Below, piece by piece: positions 33,457 to 40,181 of a DNA stretch of 47,160 nucleotides. The notes below the pieces were generated by a model, which saw only the letters and a program-made list of their open reading frames with translations, searched no databases and was not told where the DNA came from. Position numbers and translations under genes: made by a program. Origin of the DNA: a virus; IMG/VR virus record IMGVR_UViG_3300032282_004853, positions 1 to 47,160 of that record; one strand, written 5' to 3'. The stretch's first letter is position 1; every line of letters begins with the position of its first letter.

Positions 33457-33915
33457 GTGAAGACATCATCCATCTCAATTATCTCTGTAATAACCTTTGG
33501 CGCCTCCTCTTTTGCCCAGCTGGATCCGGGAATTGAGGCAAATCTCTTGCGTCAACAGATTCAAAACCAAAAGCAGTACACTCCCGTTGATCTCTCAACG
33601 GATGCAGGCCGAAAGGTGTACCTTTTAGAGCATTTTCCCACACGCTTTCGGGGAACTGATCGGGACAGAACGCTGCAAGTGGCCGCTGATGAGTTGGCCG
33701 CCCGCGATTCCTCATCCAAATCGTCGCCCTCCTCAGGCGGATCCCTTTATGATTCCCTGAAGCCGTCCAATCCATCTCTTACCAAAGACGAATTGAGTGT
33801 GATGTGCGAAGCTGAAATCAGGCGCCTTTTTTACAACAAGTACCGCCAAGAAGGCAAAAACATGGGGGAAGCCAGAGAGCTTTCCTCCAAAGTAGCGATT
33901 CCATCCACAAGATAG
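33457..33915 (+). CDS. Secreted protein with signal peptide (152 aa)
   Basis: Starts at GTG 33457. The first 20 residues, MKTSSISIISVITFGASSFA, form a textbook Sec signal peptide with a probable cleavage after SFA. The mature part is hydrophilic: GIEANLLRQQIQNQKQYTPV, a Ser/Gly-rich linker SSSKSSPSSGGS, and a C-terminal helical region (KDELSVMCEAEIRRLFYNKY). There is no lipobox cysteine and no second membrane segment. It is a single plus-strand gene between minus-strand virion genes. It could act in the periplasm during lysis or infection, or alter the lysogen surface (a 'moron'); no family is recognised. It converges with terL, 5 bp from stop to stop. Confidence 0.75.
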   Translation: MKTSSISIISVITFGASSFAQLDPGIEANLLRQQIQNQKQYTPVDLSTDAGRKVYLLEHFPTRFRGTDRDRTLQVAADELAARDSSSKSSPSSGGSLYDSLKPSNPSLTKDELSVMCEAEIRRLFYNKYRQEGKNMGEARELSSKVAIPSTR

Positions 33916-33920
33916 GCGGG

Positions 33921-35795
33921 TCACCACTTCATTGCCAGTCCATCGGTATGCTCCGATAGCTTCTCCAGGGCAGCAATCTCGGGAGGAACCACCCTTGGCA
34001 ATTGTGCCAGCGCGTAGGTCGTCGCGCTCCCTATGTTGTAGACGCCGATGCACCCGCTCATCACGTCGTCGTCATGGCCGCTGCCGGCCTCCATGCGCCC
34101 TTTCTTGTCCACAAAGGATGCCAGCTCGCTGTGATAATTCGGGCAGCATATCTCCACTCTCTTATTCCGGATCATCTCATGGAAATGCCAGATGATCGTT
34201 GATCGTATTCCTCCGTATTCGGCTCGATCTGTCGTTCTCCAGCCATCCCATGCCCGCTCAATACCGCTGTGGGGATCACGCTCCTTGCGCTGCCAGATAG
34301 GAGGGCAAGGCTTGTCCGTCATGGCCCGAAGCGCCGTGATGAAAGCCATGCCGGAATTGTTCATCTCGGGGATGATCATGCAATTCCCGTAGTAATGCGA
34401 AAGCGCCCGGGCCAACCGTGCAAACGGTATCATCGGCATCCGGTTCCCATACCGGATCCGAGCCGCCAGCTTGATTGGCCACAAGACCTGATTGTGATCC
34501 AGGTACTCATCGCGCCAGACAAGGGCGGAATGCCTGTCGGGATCCTCTCCCTTGGTCTGATCCTCACCCTCGGCCAAGTCGACACTCATCAGGTAGCGGC
34601 AACCAACCTTGGGAATTTCCCATCGGTGAACCGTCGCCGCATCATGTCCCGTAGGCACCCAGATTGTCCGCTCCTTGCTGTCGTCGACATTCCCCGTATC
34701 CACGGGTTTCCTGCATAAAAGCTGGATGTGAGTCAGCGCATCATCGTCAAAGACCTGCCGGCCGCTGGAGGTAAAGCAACTATGGGGATCATCGGGATGC
34801 TCCTCCTGAAAGATGCGTACGCTGGCTCGGCACTTCGTCTTGATCGTGACCCTTCGCCAAGCAAGCTGCTCCCAGACATCGCAGTTCTCCACCTCATCCC
34901 CGAGTCGCGGGCCCTTGGGCCCCTCGCTCATGTACAGCTCCATGAGCTTCTTCTCCCCCGCATACCAGCTCTCGGCGTCCAAGGTGCGCTCGATCTCCTG
35001 TTTCTGCTCGGGGTTTAGCCTGATGTGCGAATCCTCGAACTCGTACCAAGCCGCAAAGATCCGAACGAAATACGATTCGGAGAGCCCGCTGGCATCAGGC
35101 GGCTGGTCAGGGCAAAGCGATTCCCACTTCTTCCAGTAAAGCTTTCCGCCAGGGCATTCATCAATCCTAGGCCAGCGCCCGCCCTTCCATGTGTTGTAGA
35201 ACGGACCCTCGGCACCGAAGGGTGTTGACTCCAGGAGAACCACATTGAATCCCGTATCCGGAATGGCGTTGAGCGCTGCATCCATGGTCTCCTCGGGATT
35301 TTCCCAGTGGGCGGCCTCCGTTCCGTGAATGAATTGCGGCGTCAATCCGCGAACCGTTGCCTTTCCTCGAGCCGTCGCCTGCCGAAGTACGCTGCCGTGC
35401 CCCCACTTCATTTCCTCTGTCGTCGAAGCATAGGCACTGCCCCATTGCCCCCTGTATCCGTCCGTCTCGGCGTAGTTCTGCATCATGCGGAACACGATGT
35501 CGCTGGTGTCCAACTTGTCCCCGATGATGACCCCTTCATGCCGGAAATTCATGAGCTGGTGATAATGCGCCCCTCCGACAATCGTGGACGCCCCCCTCTT
35601 TCTTGGTTTCACCAGGATCCCCCGCAATGGTTTTCCGGCCAAGAAACGCGAAACATACAGGGCATTGAATCGCCGCTGCAGGATATTCATCACCGGCTTG
35701 ACGTTCTTCCCTTTGACATCCCGGATCTTCCCGAATGTCTCAAGCCATATCCCCGGATTGCTCCGGATTAACTGCTCTGGCGTGATGGCAAGCAT
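33921..35795 (-). CDS. terL: Terminase large subunit
   Basis: 624-residue ATP-driven DNA packaging motor with nuclease. The ATPase part has a variant Walker A, KPRKRGAST, at about 63-71. A later IHGTEAAHWENPEETMDAAL stretch is consistent with Walker B/motif III, ending NVVLLESTPFGAEGPFYNTW. The C-terminal RNase H-like nuclease carries SVDLAEGEDQTKGEDPDRHS near residue 405, with its metal-binding aspartate. It docks on the portal and cuts concatemers. ATG 35795 overlaps the 3' end of the upstream gene by 28 bp. No small terminase was confidently identified nearby. Confidence 0.88.
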   Translation of the reverse strand: MLAITPEQLIRSNPGIWLETFGKIRDVKGKNVKPVMNILQRRFNALYVSRFLAGKPLRGILVKPRKRGASTIVGGAHYHQLMNFRHEGVIIGDKLDTSDIVFRMMQNYAETDGYRGQWGSAYASTTEEMKWGHGSVLRQATARGKATVRGLTPQFIHGTEAAHWENPEETMDAALNAIPDTGFNVVLLESTPFGAEGPFYNTWKGGRWPRIDECPGGKLYWKKWESLCPDQPPDASGLSESYFVRIFAAWYEFEDSHIRLNPEQKQEIERTLDAESWYAGEKKLMELYMSEGPKGPRLGDEVENCDVWEQLAWRRVTIKTKCRASVRIFQEEHPDDPHSCFTSSGRQVFDDDALTHIQLLCRKPVDTGNVDDSKERTIWVPTGHDAATVHRWEIPKVGCRYLMSVDLAEGEDQTKGEDPDRHSALVWRDEYLDHNQVLWPIKLAARIRYGNRMPMIPFARLARALSHYYGNCMIIPEMNNSGMAFITALRAMTDKPCPPIWQRKERDPHSGIERAWDGWRTTDRAEYGGIRSTIIWHFHEMIRNKRVEICCPNYHSELASFVDKKGRMEAGSGHDDDVMSGCIGVYNIGSATTYALAQLPRVVPPEIAALEKLSEHTDGLAMKW

Positions 35796-36103
35796 TTGTG
35801 CAGTAACTCCCGAAGATCGGCGATGTGACTGTCCTTGGCCTTGATGACTTCCGGATTGGTTGCGATCTCACCTTGCGCCGGCCTGAATCCAGCATTCCAA
35901 AGGTCATCAAAGAGGGCTTGGGCCTCGTCGTTGGCAATGTGCGCGGCATGAGGCAGCTTTGCCCCCACCTTAACCTCTTCCTTTGCAAAGGTAATTGGTC
36001 GCGCCCCATAAAGGCTGTCCCCCTTGCGCTCCTGATTGAAGATAAAGATGGCAACCCCTCCCTCGGGGGATTGATTGACTTGTGCTCGGATCTTGGTCGG
36101 CAT
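35768..36103 (-). CDS. Hypothetical phage protein upstream of terL (111 aa)
   Basis: The product contains ANDEAQALFDDLWNAGFRPA preceded by GARPITFAKEEVKVGAKLPH, and ends in a helix (DSHIADLRELLHKCL). This arrangement is a widespread but unnamed phage protein commonly found near terminase genes. The ANDEAQALFDDLW helix followed by GFRP is the recognisable core. It could be a packaging accessory or DNA-binding protein; there is no functional evidence. It overlaps terL by 28 bp and begins 5 nt after the DUF3431-like gene, so it belongs to the promoter D operon. Confidence 0.75.
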   Translation of the reverse strand: MPTKIRAQVNQSPEGGVAIFIFNQERKGDSLYGARPITFAKEEVKVGAKLPHAAHIANDEAQALFDDLWNAGFRPAQGEIATNPEVIKAKDSHIADLRELLHKCLPSRQSS

Positions 36104-36108
36104 GGCTT

Positions 36109-36717
36109 TTAGTTGGTGAATTTTTTCCAGTCAAAGACCGCTCCCCAGTTGCCCTCCATCATGTGGGCAAATCCAGGCTGGGTATCAGGGTCAAAGCACG
36201 CCTGAAGCAAGCGCCGGTAATACTCCTGCGGGTAGGCGTGGACGACTTCGCGCCTGACATAGAACTGAGCGCCGACGCTGAAAGGGATCACGTCCCCGAT
36301 CTCTTCCTTGCCTATCACCTCGCATCCCTTCCGAAGGATTGCCTTGGCCTGATCAAAGTGGGGCTTGTGCATCGGACCCATCGGCGGGTTTGCCCCGAGA
36401 TAGCAGATGGGGTGGGGGAAGCTTTCATTGAGAAGCATCTTCACCACTGCCGGCGCTTCGTGATCAAATGGGAAGCCCTGAAGGAAAAGCGTCACGTCGG
36501 CCAGCTCGTCGTATCGCTCGGCCAGATGGTGGAGGTACTGGCCGGCCTCGCGGGCCACGTTGGGCAGAATGACGGCTGCCCCGGGAAGGTCAGTCCTTCC
36601 TTCTTTGGTGCAATAGACAAAGCGCCTCCAGGATTGTGGAAGCCAGGACATCCAGCGGAGGTCTTCCGCGTACGAGGCTATAACGACATCGGTAGACAGG
36701 GATTCACTTGGGGACAT
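36109..36717 (-). CDS. DUF3431-like protein, possibly glycosyltransferase-related (202 aa)
   Basis: The protein begins MSPSESLSTDVVIASYAEDL, followed by a SWLPQSWRRFVYCTKEG strand-helix. It then shows NVAREAGQYLHHLAERYDEL and VTLFLQGFPFDHE. The order 'V-ASY-EDL ... N-xRExGxYLxH ... LFLQGxxxDH' matches DUF3431, a family with a glycosyltransferase-like fold and uncharacterised chemistry. The C-terminus contains GAQFYVRREVVHAYPQEYYR. It is the first gene behind promoter element D, ahead of terL, and starts almost at the predicted transcription start. The substrate is unknown. Together with two other sugar-transfer-like genes it suggests virion or host-surface glycan modification. Confidence 0.7.
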   Translation of the reverse strand: MSPSESLSTDVVIASYAEDLRWMSWLPQSWRRFVYCTKEGRTDLPGAAVILPNVAREAGQYLHHLAERYDELADVTLFLQGFPFDHEAPAVVKMLLNESFPHPICYLGANPPMGPMHKPHFDQAKAILRKGCEVIGKEEIGDVIPFSVGAQFYVRREVVHAYPQEYYRRLLQACFDPDTQPGFAHMMEGNWGAVFDWKKFTN

Positions 36718-36724
36718 GGCCGAA

Positions 36725-36753
36725 GTCCTAACCAGTCAGCGAAACGCTGTCAA
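36725..36753 (-). promoter_or_regulatory. Phage promoter element D (terminase operon)
   Basis: The minus strand reads TTGACAGCGTTTCGC at 36753-36739, with a possible -10 TAGGAC at 17-bp spacing (36730-36725). The DUF3431-like gene starts at 36717, so the message would be nearly leaderless, as at element A. Confidence 0.7.
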
Positions 36754-36760
36754 GAGATTG

Positions 36761-36789
36761 TTGACTTCCCTGGTTGCCGGCGGTATCGG
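36761..36789 (+). promoter_or_regulatory. Putative promoter of the CAU tRNA
   Basis: TTGACT at 36761-36766 and TATCGG at 36784-36789 are separated by exactly 17 bp. The tRNA begins 12 nt beyond the -10. It lacks the GCG-N3-CGC extension of the virion promoters, so an ordinary host promoter is likely. It lies back-to-back with element D. Confidence 0.45.
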
Positions 36790-36801
36790 TCAACCTACTG
36801 C

Positions 36802-36876
36802 CGCAGGGTGGAGAAGTGGTATCTCGTCGCGCTCATAACGCGAAGACCGTGGGTTCAATCCCCACCCCTGCCACCA
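36802..36876 (+). tRNA. tRNA with CAU anticodon (Met, or Ile2 if modified)
   Basis: The sequence folds into a full cloverleaf. The D stem is GAGA/TCTC. The anticodon stem is TCGCG/CGCGA with loop CTCATAA, giving anticodon CAT. The T stem is GTGGG/CCCAC with loop TTCAATC. The acceptor is CGCAGGG against CCCTGCC, followed by A and an encoded CCA. Position 1 is C opposite C, an unpaired end also characteristic of initiator tRNAs, but the anticodon stem lacks the three G:C pairs of an initiator. It may be elongator Met or a lysidine-modified Ile tRNA. The rest of the gap 36877-37030 holds no gene; a small hairpin GGACG/CGTCC is the only structure noticed. Confidence 0.9.
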
Positions 36877-37030
36877 TTTACTGCAACTCGGGCGGAACCC
36901 ACCAGTATCTACGTCCGCAGGGGAAAACCCTCTGAGAGTGGAAACCAGTATGCGGAGGAATTCGACATGGCGGGACGCGCATCCGTCCGGGTTGCAGCCT
37001 TGGGACTTGGGACACTGCCAAGCTAGATCC

Positions 37031-37336
37031 CTAGCCAATCTGTGATTTCAGCTCCCGAAGTTCACGCTCAAGCTCCTGCACGCCACAACGGCAGCGGTAT
37101 TTCCCCTCCTCATAGGTGCAATGGGAGGCATGGCCGTTTGCCAGCGCCTCGTCGGCGATACGGATGGCGCGATCACGCTGGAGCCTGAGCAAGTGGCTTT
37201 CCCTGATGGCGACTCCCGCGACATCCATGTAGCGCAGGGCGTCAAGGCGTAGTCTCTCCTTTTCGTGGTCGGTTAGCTTATCGCAGGCCCGACGCGCCTC
37301 TTCGGATGCTTCTTGTCCTGGGGTCTTGTCGCTCAT
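37031..37336 (-). CDS. Hypothetical protein with C-terminal cysteine cluster (101 aa)
   Basis: Mostly helical and charged: SEEARRACDKLTDHEKERLR, then IRESHLLRLQRDRAIRIADE. A small Cys/His-rich patch, ASHCTYEEGKYRCRCGVQEL, could bind zinc. A final coiled-coil-like helix reads ERELRELKSQIG. No family is recognised. It is encoded 15 nt after the stop of the next gene upstream in the early module. The combination of a helical body, CxC patch and leucine-rich end is common among small phage regulators, but the role is unknown. Confidence 0.65.
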   Translation of the reverse strand: MSDKTPGQEASEEARRACDKLTDHEKERLRLDALRYMDVAGVAIRESHLLRLQRDRAIRIADEALANGHASHCTYEEGKYRCRCGVQELERELRELKSQIG

Positions 37337-37351
37337 GGGGTAGATTTGAAT

Positions 37352-37606
37352 TTAGCCCTCGTTAAAGGAGGAGCAAACAACTCCTTGGGGTCGATCAGAT
37401 GCAGCCTGTCCGATCAGCTCAACTTCAACAAAGTCGGGAGATGATGCCCAAGACCTGAAAACACTCTCCCAGTCACGCTTTTCCATTATTTTGCCGTTAC
37501 TGGGGTTCATGCGACGGGCGGTTTCTTCGTCGGGAGCAATCATGACGGCGGAATCGAACGTGTTGTAGCCGGTGCGCTCGCGTTGGCTGATTAGGTATAT
37601 GTTCAT
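37352..37606 (-). CDS. Small phage protein of the MNIYLISQ type (84 aa)
   Basis: Begins MNIYLISQRERTGYNTFDSA followed by VMIAPDEETARRMNP, then a Trp-containing middle (DWESVFRSWASSPDFVEVEL) and an ending with VVCSSFNEG. This order is a frequent small phage protein (xLYLISQxxNxxYDTYDSAVVxAPxxxxAR... SFNxG). It is conserved across unrelated tailed phages and has no assigned function. It lies in the early module between the recombinase and a Cys-rich small protein. Confidence 0.75.
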   Translation of the reverse strand: MNIYLISQRERTGYNTFDSAVMIAPDEETARRMNPSNGKIMEKRDWESVFRSWASSPDFVEVELIGQAASDRPQGVVCSSFNEG

Positions 37607-37635
37607 GTGTTGAATAGGGGGGGTGCTTGGTGAAA

Positions 37636-38229
37636 TTAAAGTACCTTCGCCCCGTGCAGCTCCATGTCAGAAATGGCGCTGGCTCCTGAGGCTCGGATGT
37701 AATGCTCGGCGGTCTTGATGGATGACCAGCCAAAGTGTGCTTGCAGGCCGGTAATAGAGAATCCCGCCGAAGCCATGAGAGTTGCTCCTGTTGCCCGGAG
37801 GCCGTGAGGGGTGACGGGGTGGGTGATGCCGGCCCTGGAGGCCATTCCCTTCACGCGATTCCAGACGGCAATGCGTGATAGCCCGACTCCATCCTCCATG
37901 CAGAAGAAGGCCCGGAGGACATCGGCCACCATGTTGACGTTCTTAAACGGCACGATGCGAGGCTTCCGATTCTTGGTTAGGGTTCCGGGGATGCGGATCG
38001 TCCTGGTCGAGAGGTCTACCCAGTCGGAGGAGCAAGCGCCGATCTCGGCAGCACGAAGGCCTATGAGTCCAAGGCAGAGGATGGCCTTGTCCTTGGCATC
38101 CTTGCCGGCCTTGAGCATGGACTCAAATTCCTGACGGGTGAGGATGGCATCAAGCGCCTTGGTTCTGGAAAGCGGAGGGCTTATCAGAGAAGAAACAGAG
38201 TCTGACATGAGGGATCTGAGGTTTTTCAT
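37636..38229 (-). CDS. Minimal tyrosine recombinase (catalytic domain only, 197 aa)
   Basis: All six active-site positions are visible: R59 in GLIGLRAAEIG, K86 in LTKNRKPRIVPF, H142 and R145 in TPHGLRATGATLMASAG, H165 (with W168) in LQAHFGW, and the nucleophile Y177 in IKTAEHYIRAS. It should cut and rejoin DNA through a 3'-phosphotyrosine. Typical phage integrases and Xer proteins are about 300 residues or longer. Here the N-terminal core-binding domain is missing and only about 30 residues precede the catalytic fold. It may be a degenerate integrase or a deliberately minimal recombinase. No attachment core is identified; the palindrome region at 39.2-39.4 kb is a candidate substrate. The start at ATG 38229 could alternatively be ATG 38208. 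Confidence 0.85.
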   Translation of the reverse strand: MKNLRSLMSDSVSSLISPPLSRTKALDAILTRQEFESMLKAGKDAKDKAILCLGLIGLRAAEIGACSSDWVDLSTRTIRIPGTLTKNRKPRIVPFKNVNMVADVLRAFFCMEDGVGLSRIAVWNRVKGMASRAGITHPVTPHGLRATGATLMASAGFSITGLQAHFGWSSIKTAEHYIRASGASAISDMELHGAKVL

Positions 38230-38350
38230 GGGGATGGGATGAGTTTTAAGGCCCTAGGAATCGTTTTGGGTGGCGTTCCGCTGTGGAGGTATTGCCGCAA
38301 CAAGAAACGAAGTGCTGGGTATTTTTTTGATTTATTGGAGAGGGCTCTGG

Positions 38351-38551
38351 TTAGTCGATCACGATAGGTGATCCGGTTGATCTCGGAATGCACATCACGG
38401 GAAACTCATGCCCGTGTCGGATTTTCCACTCCCTCAGCGCCTCCGGTTTCTCGGGATCGTTGTAGCTGATGAGTCGCCGCAGGGAGTCGGCTCCAAGGCA
38501 GCGAAGTGGTCGGATGGGGTTTTCTGATGAGGTGGGTGTGGTTGTATTCAC
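38351..38551 (-). CDS. Small hypothetical protein, possible excisionase-like (66 aa)
   Basis: Starts at GTG 38551 after AAGGGG. No in-frame ATG is available near the start. The sequence PIRPLRCLGADSLRRLISYN continues into EALREWKIRHGHEFPVMCIP and ends PIVID. A short helix-turn-helix-like beginning followed by a basic W-K-I-R segment resembles the small winged-helix excisionases. Its position next to the tyrosine recombinase would suit such a role. The match is weak and the gene could equally be an unrelated regulator. The 121-bp gap downstream (38230-38350) has no other gene. Confidence 0.5.
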   Translation of the reverse strand: MNTTTPTSSENPIRPLRCLGADSLRRLISYNDPEKPEALREWKIRHGHEFPVMCIPRSTGSPIVID

Positions 38552-38561
38552 CCCACCCCTT

Positions 38562-38597
38562 ACGAATCGGCCGCAAGATTCGTCAACGGGTTTTTTT
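38562..38597 (+). terminator. Possible rho-independent terminator
   Basis: A perfect 7-bp stem ACGAATC/GATTCGT with an 8-nt loop (38562-38583) is followed after 7 nt by a run of seven T residues (38591-38597) on the plus strand. The T-run is further from the stem than usual, so termination may be weak. No plus-strand gene upstream is evident, so the hairpin may instead belong to the control region of the GTG-start gene on the minus strand. Confidence 0.35.
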
Positions 38598-38635
38598 AAC
38601 TATTTCTCCATAATGTTTCCGATCTTAACAGAATT

Positions 38636-39163
38636 TCATCCATCCGCCTCTGTAGGCACCTCGTCATTATTAACAGTTTCAGGTATTGTGTTAATGATTT
38701 CCCCGTCTGCCTCTAGGGTCAATCCAAGTCCAGATAGAGCGGCCAAGGCTCGAGAAGCTTCAGGCGACGACTGGATGGCCCTGACAACCTCATCAGCGCT
38801 GTGGAAGTCGCTGGCGATCGTCACGGATCGCTTCACCGGCGTTCCCTCGTCGTAGGCGAGGCGGAGCGTGGCAGCTGCCAGCCTGGTCTTGTGGTCCGGG
38901 ACCTCAACCAAGTCTTTCTTTTCTTTAGAGTAAATCCGCATGGTGGCGTTGGCAGCCTCACGGATCACACGGGCGTTTTCCTCGCGATCCTCCTGCGTGA
39001 TGAAGTCGGCCAGTCGTGCGGATGCTCGAACCACCTTTCGGACGGCAGGTTCCTCCTTGATGACCTTCTGAAGCTTTTTTTCCGCGTGCGCGACGGCCCC
39101 TTGGTCCATTAATTGGCCCCCCTCGATTTCTTCCGTCTTCATAATGTCTCGGAGATTTTTCAT
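38636..39163 (-). CDS. Hypothetical DNA-associated protein (175 aa)
   Basis: The N-terminus is helical and charged (MDQGAVAHAEKKLQKVIKEE), followed by VVRASARLADFITQEDREEN. The middle, DHKTRLAAATLRLAYDEGTP, then VKRSV, resembles the helix found in some phage terminase small subunits and ParB-like helpers. The C-terminus is acidic. No firm family is recognised. A small-terminase role is possible because none was found beside terL, but the distance from terL argues against it. The gene follows the palindrome/repeat region, which would serve as its promoter-operator or as an adjacent replication origin. Its first residues MKNLRDIM echo MKNLRSLM of the recombinase. Confidence 0.65.
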   Translation of the reverse strand: MKNLRDIMKTEEIEGGQLMDQGAVAHAEKKLQKVIKEEPAVRKVVRASARLADFITQEDREENARVIREAANATMRIYSKEKKDLVEVPDHKTRLAAATLRLAYDEGTPVKRSVTIASDFHSADEVVRAIQSSPEASRALAALSGLGLTLEADGEIINTIPETVNNDEVPTEADG

Positions 39164-39202
39164 ATTGGTTAGTGAGTTGGTCTTTATTTTTTCAATTACT
39201 CT

Positions 39203-39356
39203 CTCTCATGGCCCCTCGGAGTTGGATGGTACGCGGTGGCGAGTTCTACTCGTACTCTCATGGGGGGTAGTATACGTAGTATACCCCCATGAGAGTAGTA
39301 CGCCGCTACCACTCCTACGGCCTTGGTAGTATCATGGATATAGAGCCGTGAGAGTG
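39203..39356. repeat. Inverted and direct repeat cluster (iteron-like region)
   Basis: A 14-bp perfect inverted repeat, TACTCTCATGGGGG at 39253-39266 and CCCCCATGAGAGTA at 39284-39297, surrounds two tandem copies of GTAGTATAC (39267-39284). Further CATGAGAG-type units occur at 39203-39211 (inverted) and 39346-39356 (CCGTGAGAGTG). Additional GTAGTA units occur at about 39295 and 39326. The cluster fills the gap between two minus-strand genes. It could be an iteron origin, a multi-site operator, or arm-type sites for the nearby tyrosine recombinase. Confidence 0.85.
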
Positions 39357-39361
39357 ATTTC

Positions 39362-39397
39362 ATATTAGAAATATTAAGTATTTTTATTTCTGAATAT
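39362..39397. repeat. AT-rich inverted repeat beside the iteron-like cluster
   Basis: Arms ATATTAGAAATA (39362-39373) and TATTTCTGAATAT (39385-39397) pair with one bulged G in an almost G/C-free stretch. This is conspicuous in an otherwise G/C-rich genome. Next to the repeats it could be a DNA-unwinding element, or simply a terminator-like end for the glycosyltransferase gene that stops at 39405. Confidence 0.7.
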
Positions 39398-39404
39398 ATT
39401 GTAA

Positions 39405-40181
39405 TTATCCCAAAACCCGCTTTTTGAATGCCTCGTACTCGTTGATGGGTTCGGTTGCTGCCCTCTGCCAGATAGTCTCATTGCGCTCCAAATTGGCTGC
39501 CTCAACGCGGAGATTGTGCCAGACATTGGACTGCCTGCTGTGCCGGACTGTAGGGCCTCGGAGATTGAAGCATTTGCCGTCTGTGTAGGCTTTGCGTTGC
39601 CATAGGAATCCTTGCCAGATGTCATCAAAACGCTCCACGTCGATGAACTGACACCAAGGCCATTCCTCTACCCTGAAGGCGAGATTCATTCCGCATAGTG
39701 GGAAATAACGGCCATGAATGACCTTCTGGGAAAAGATCATGGGGTGGAGTTGCCCCCGGACCAGCTGTGCCGGAGCGTCGTAATCGCCGACGTGTTCCCA
39801 GAATCCCATGGAGGCGGCGACTTCCATAACGCAAGTGTGCTGGAAATAGGGTGTCCCTCTGGATGGTGGATCGGTGACGGCCTCGAAAAGCGGAAGGCTT
39901 TGGGGCTCGAGTGCTGCCTCATGCTCCTCTGCAAATTCCCTGAGCGTTTCGTCAAAGCATGGGAAACAATCGTCATCGAGGATGATGATGATCTCGGCAC
40001 CCTTTTTCATGGCTGCCCTGATGCCGGCGTTTTTGGTCTTGGCGCACCCCTGCTTGGTCTTGTCCTGCTGTAGGTGCAGAAAGTCTGGGGGCTGCTTGGG
40101 ATCAATTCCCCACGCTTTCAGGAAAAGGGAAAGCTGATCGGGGTTGTGCCAAGGGGTGACAATGATGGTCTTCGGGTTCAT
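39405..40181 (-). CDS. GT75-like glycosyltransferase / reversibly glycosylated polypeptide family (258 aa)
   Basis: A GT-A-type enzyme. The opening strand MNPKTIIVTPWHNPDQL is followed by CAKTKNAGIRAAMKKGAEII and a triple-Asp metal/nucleotide-sugar site, ILDDDCFP (D69-D71). Later motifs are the ones that point to GT75 (UDP-arabinopyranose mutase/RGP-like) proteins: PLCGMNLAFR near residue 162, then FDDIWQGFLWQRKAY, and a histidine-containing RHSRQSNVWHNLRVEA close to the C-terminus. It may transfer or interconvert a sugar for phage glycan or DNA-base modification; the substrate is unknown. It starts in an ATGA overlap with the preceding gene. Confidence 0.7.
   Translation of the reverse strand: MNPKTIIVTPWHNPDQLSLFLKAWGIDPKQPPDFLHLQQDKTKQGCAKTKNAGIRAAMKKGAEIIIILDDDCFPCFDETLREFAEEHEAALEPQSLPLFEAVTDPPSRGTPYFQHTCVMEVAASMGFWEHVGDYDAPAQLVRGQLHPMIFSQKVIHGRYFPLCGMNLAFRVEEWPWCQFIDVERFDDIWQGFLWQRKAYTDGKCFNLRGPTVRHSRQSNVWHNLRVEAANLERNETIWQRAATEPINEYEAFKKRVLG

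Noticed and set aside
38273-38287. TCCACA-GCGGAACGC upstream of the recombinase, similar to the virion promoter element
   Set aside because: It keeps GCG-N3-CGC but loses the TTGACA box and has no -10; too degenerate to call, although it might be a relic.
38636-39163. Small terminase subunit
   Set aside because: One helix resembles phage small terminases, but the gene is far from terL and no DNA-binding HTH is clear, so it was left as hypothetical.
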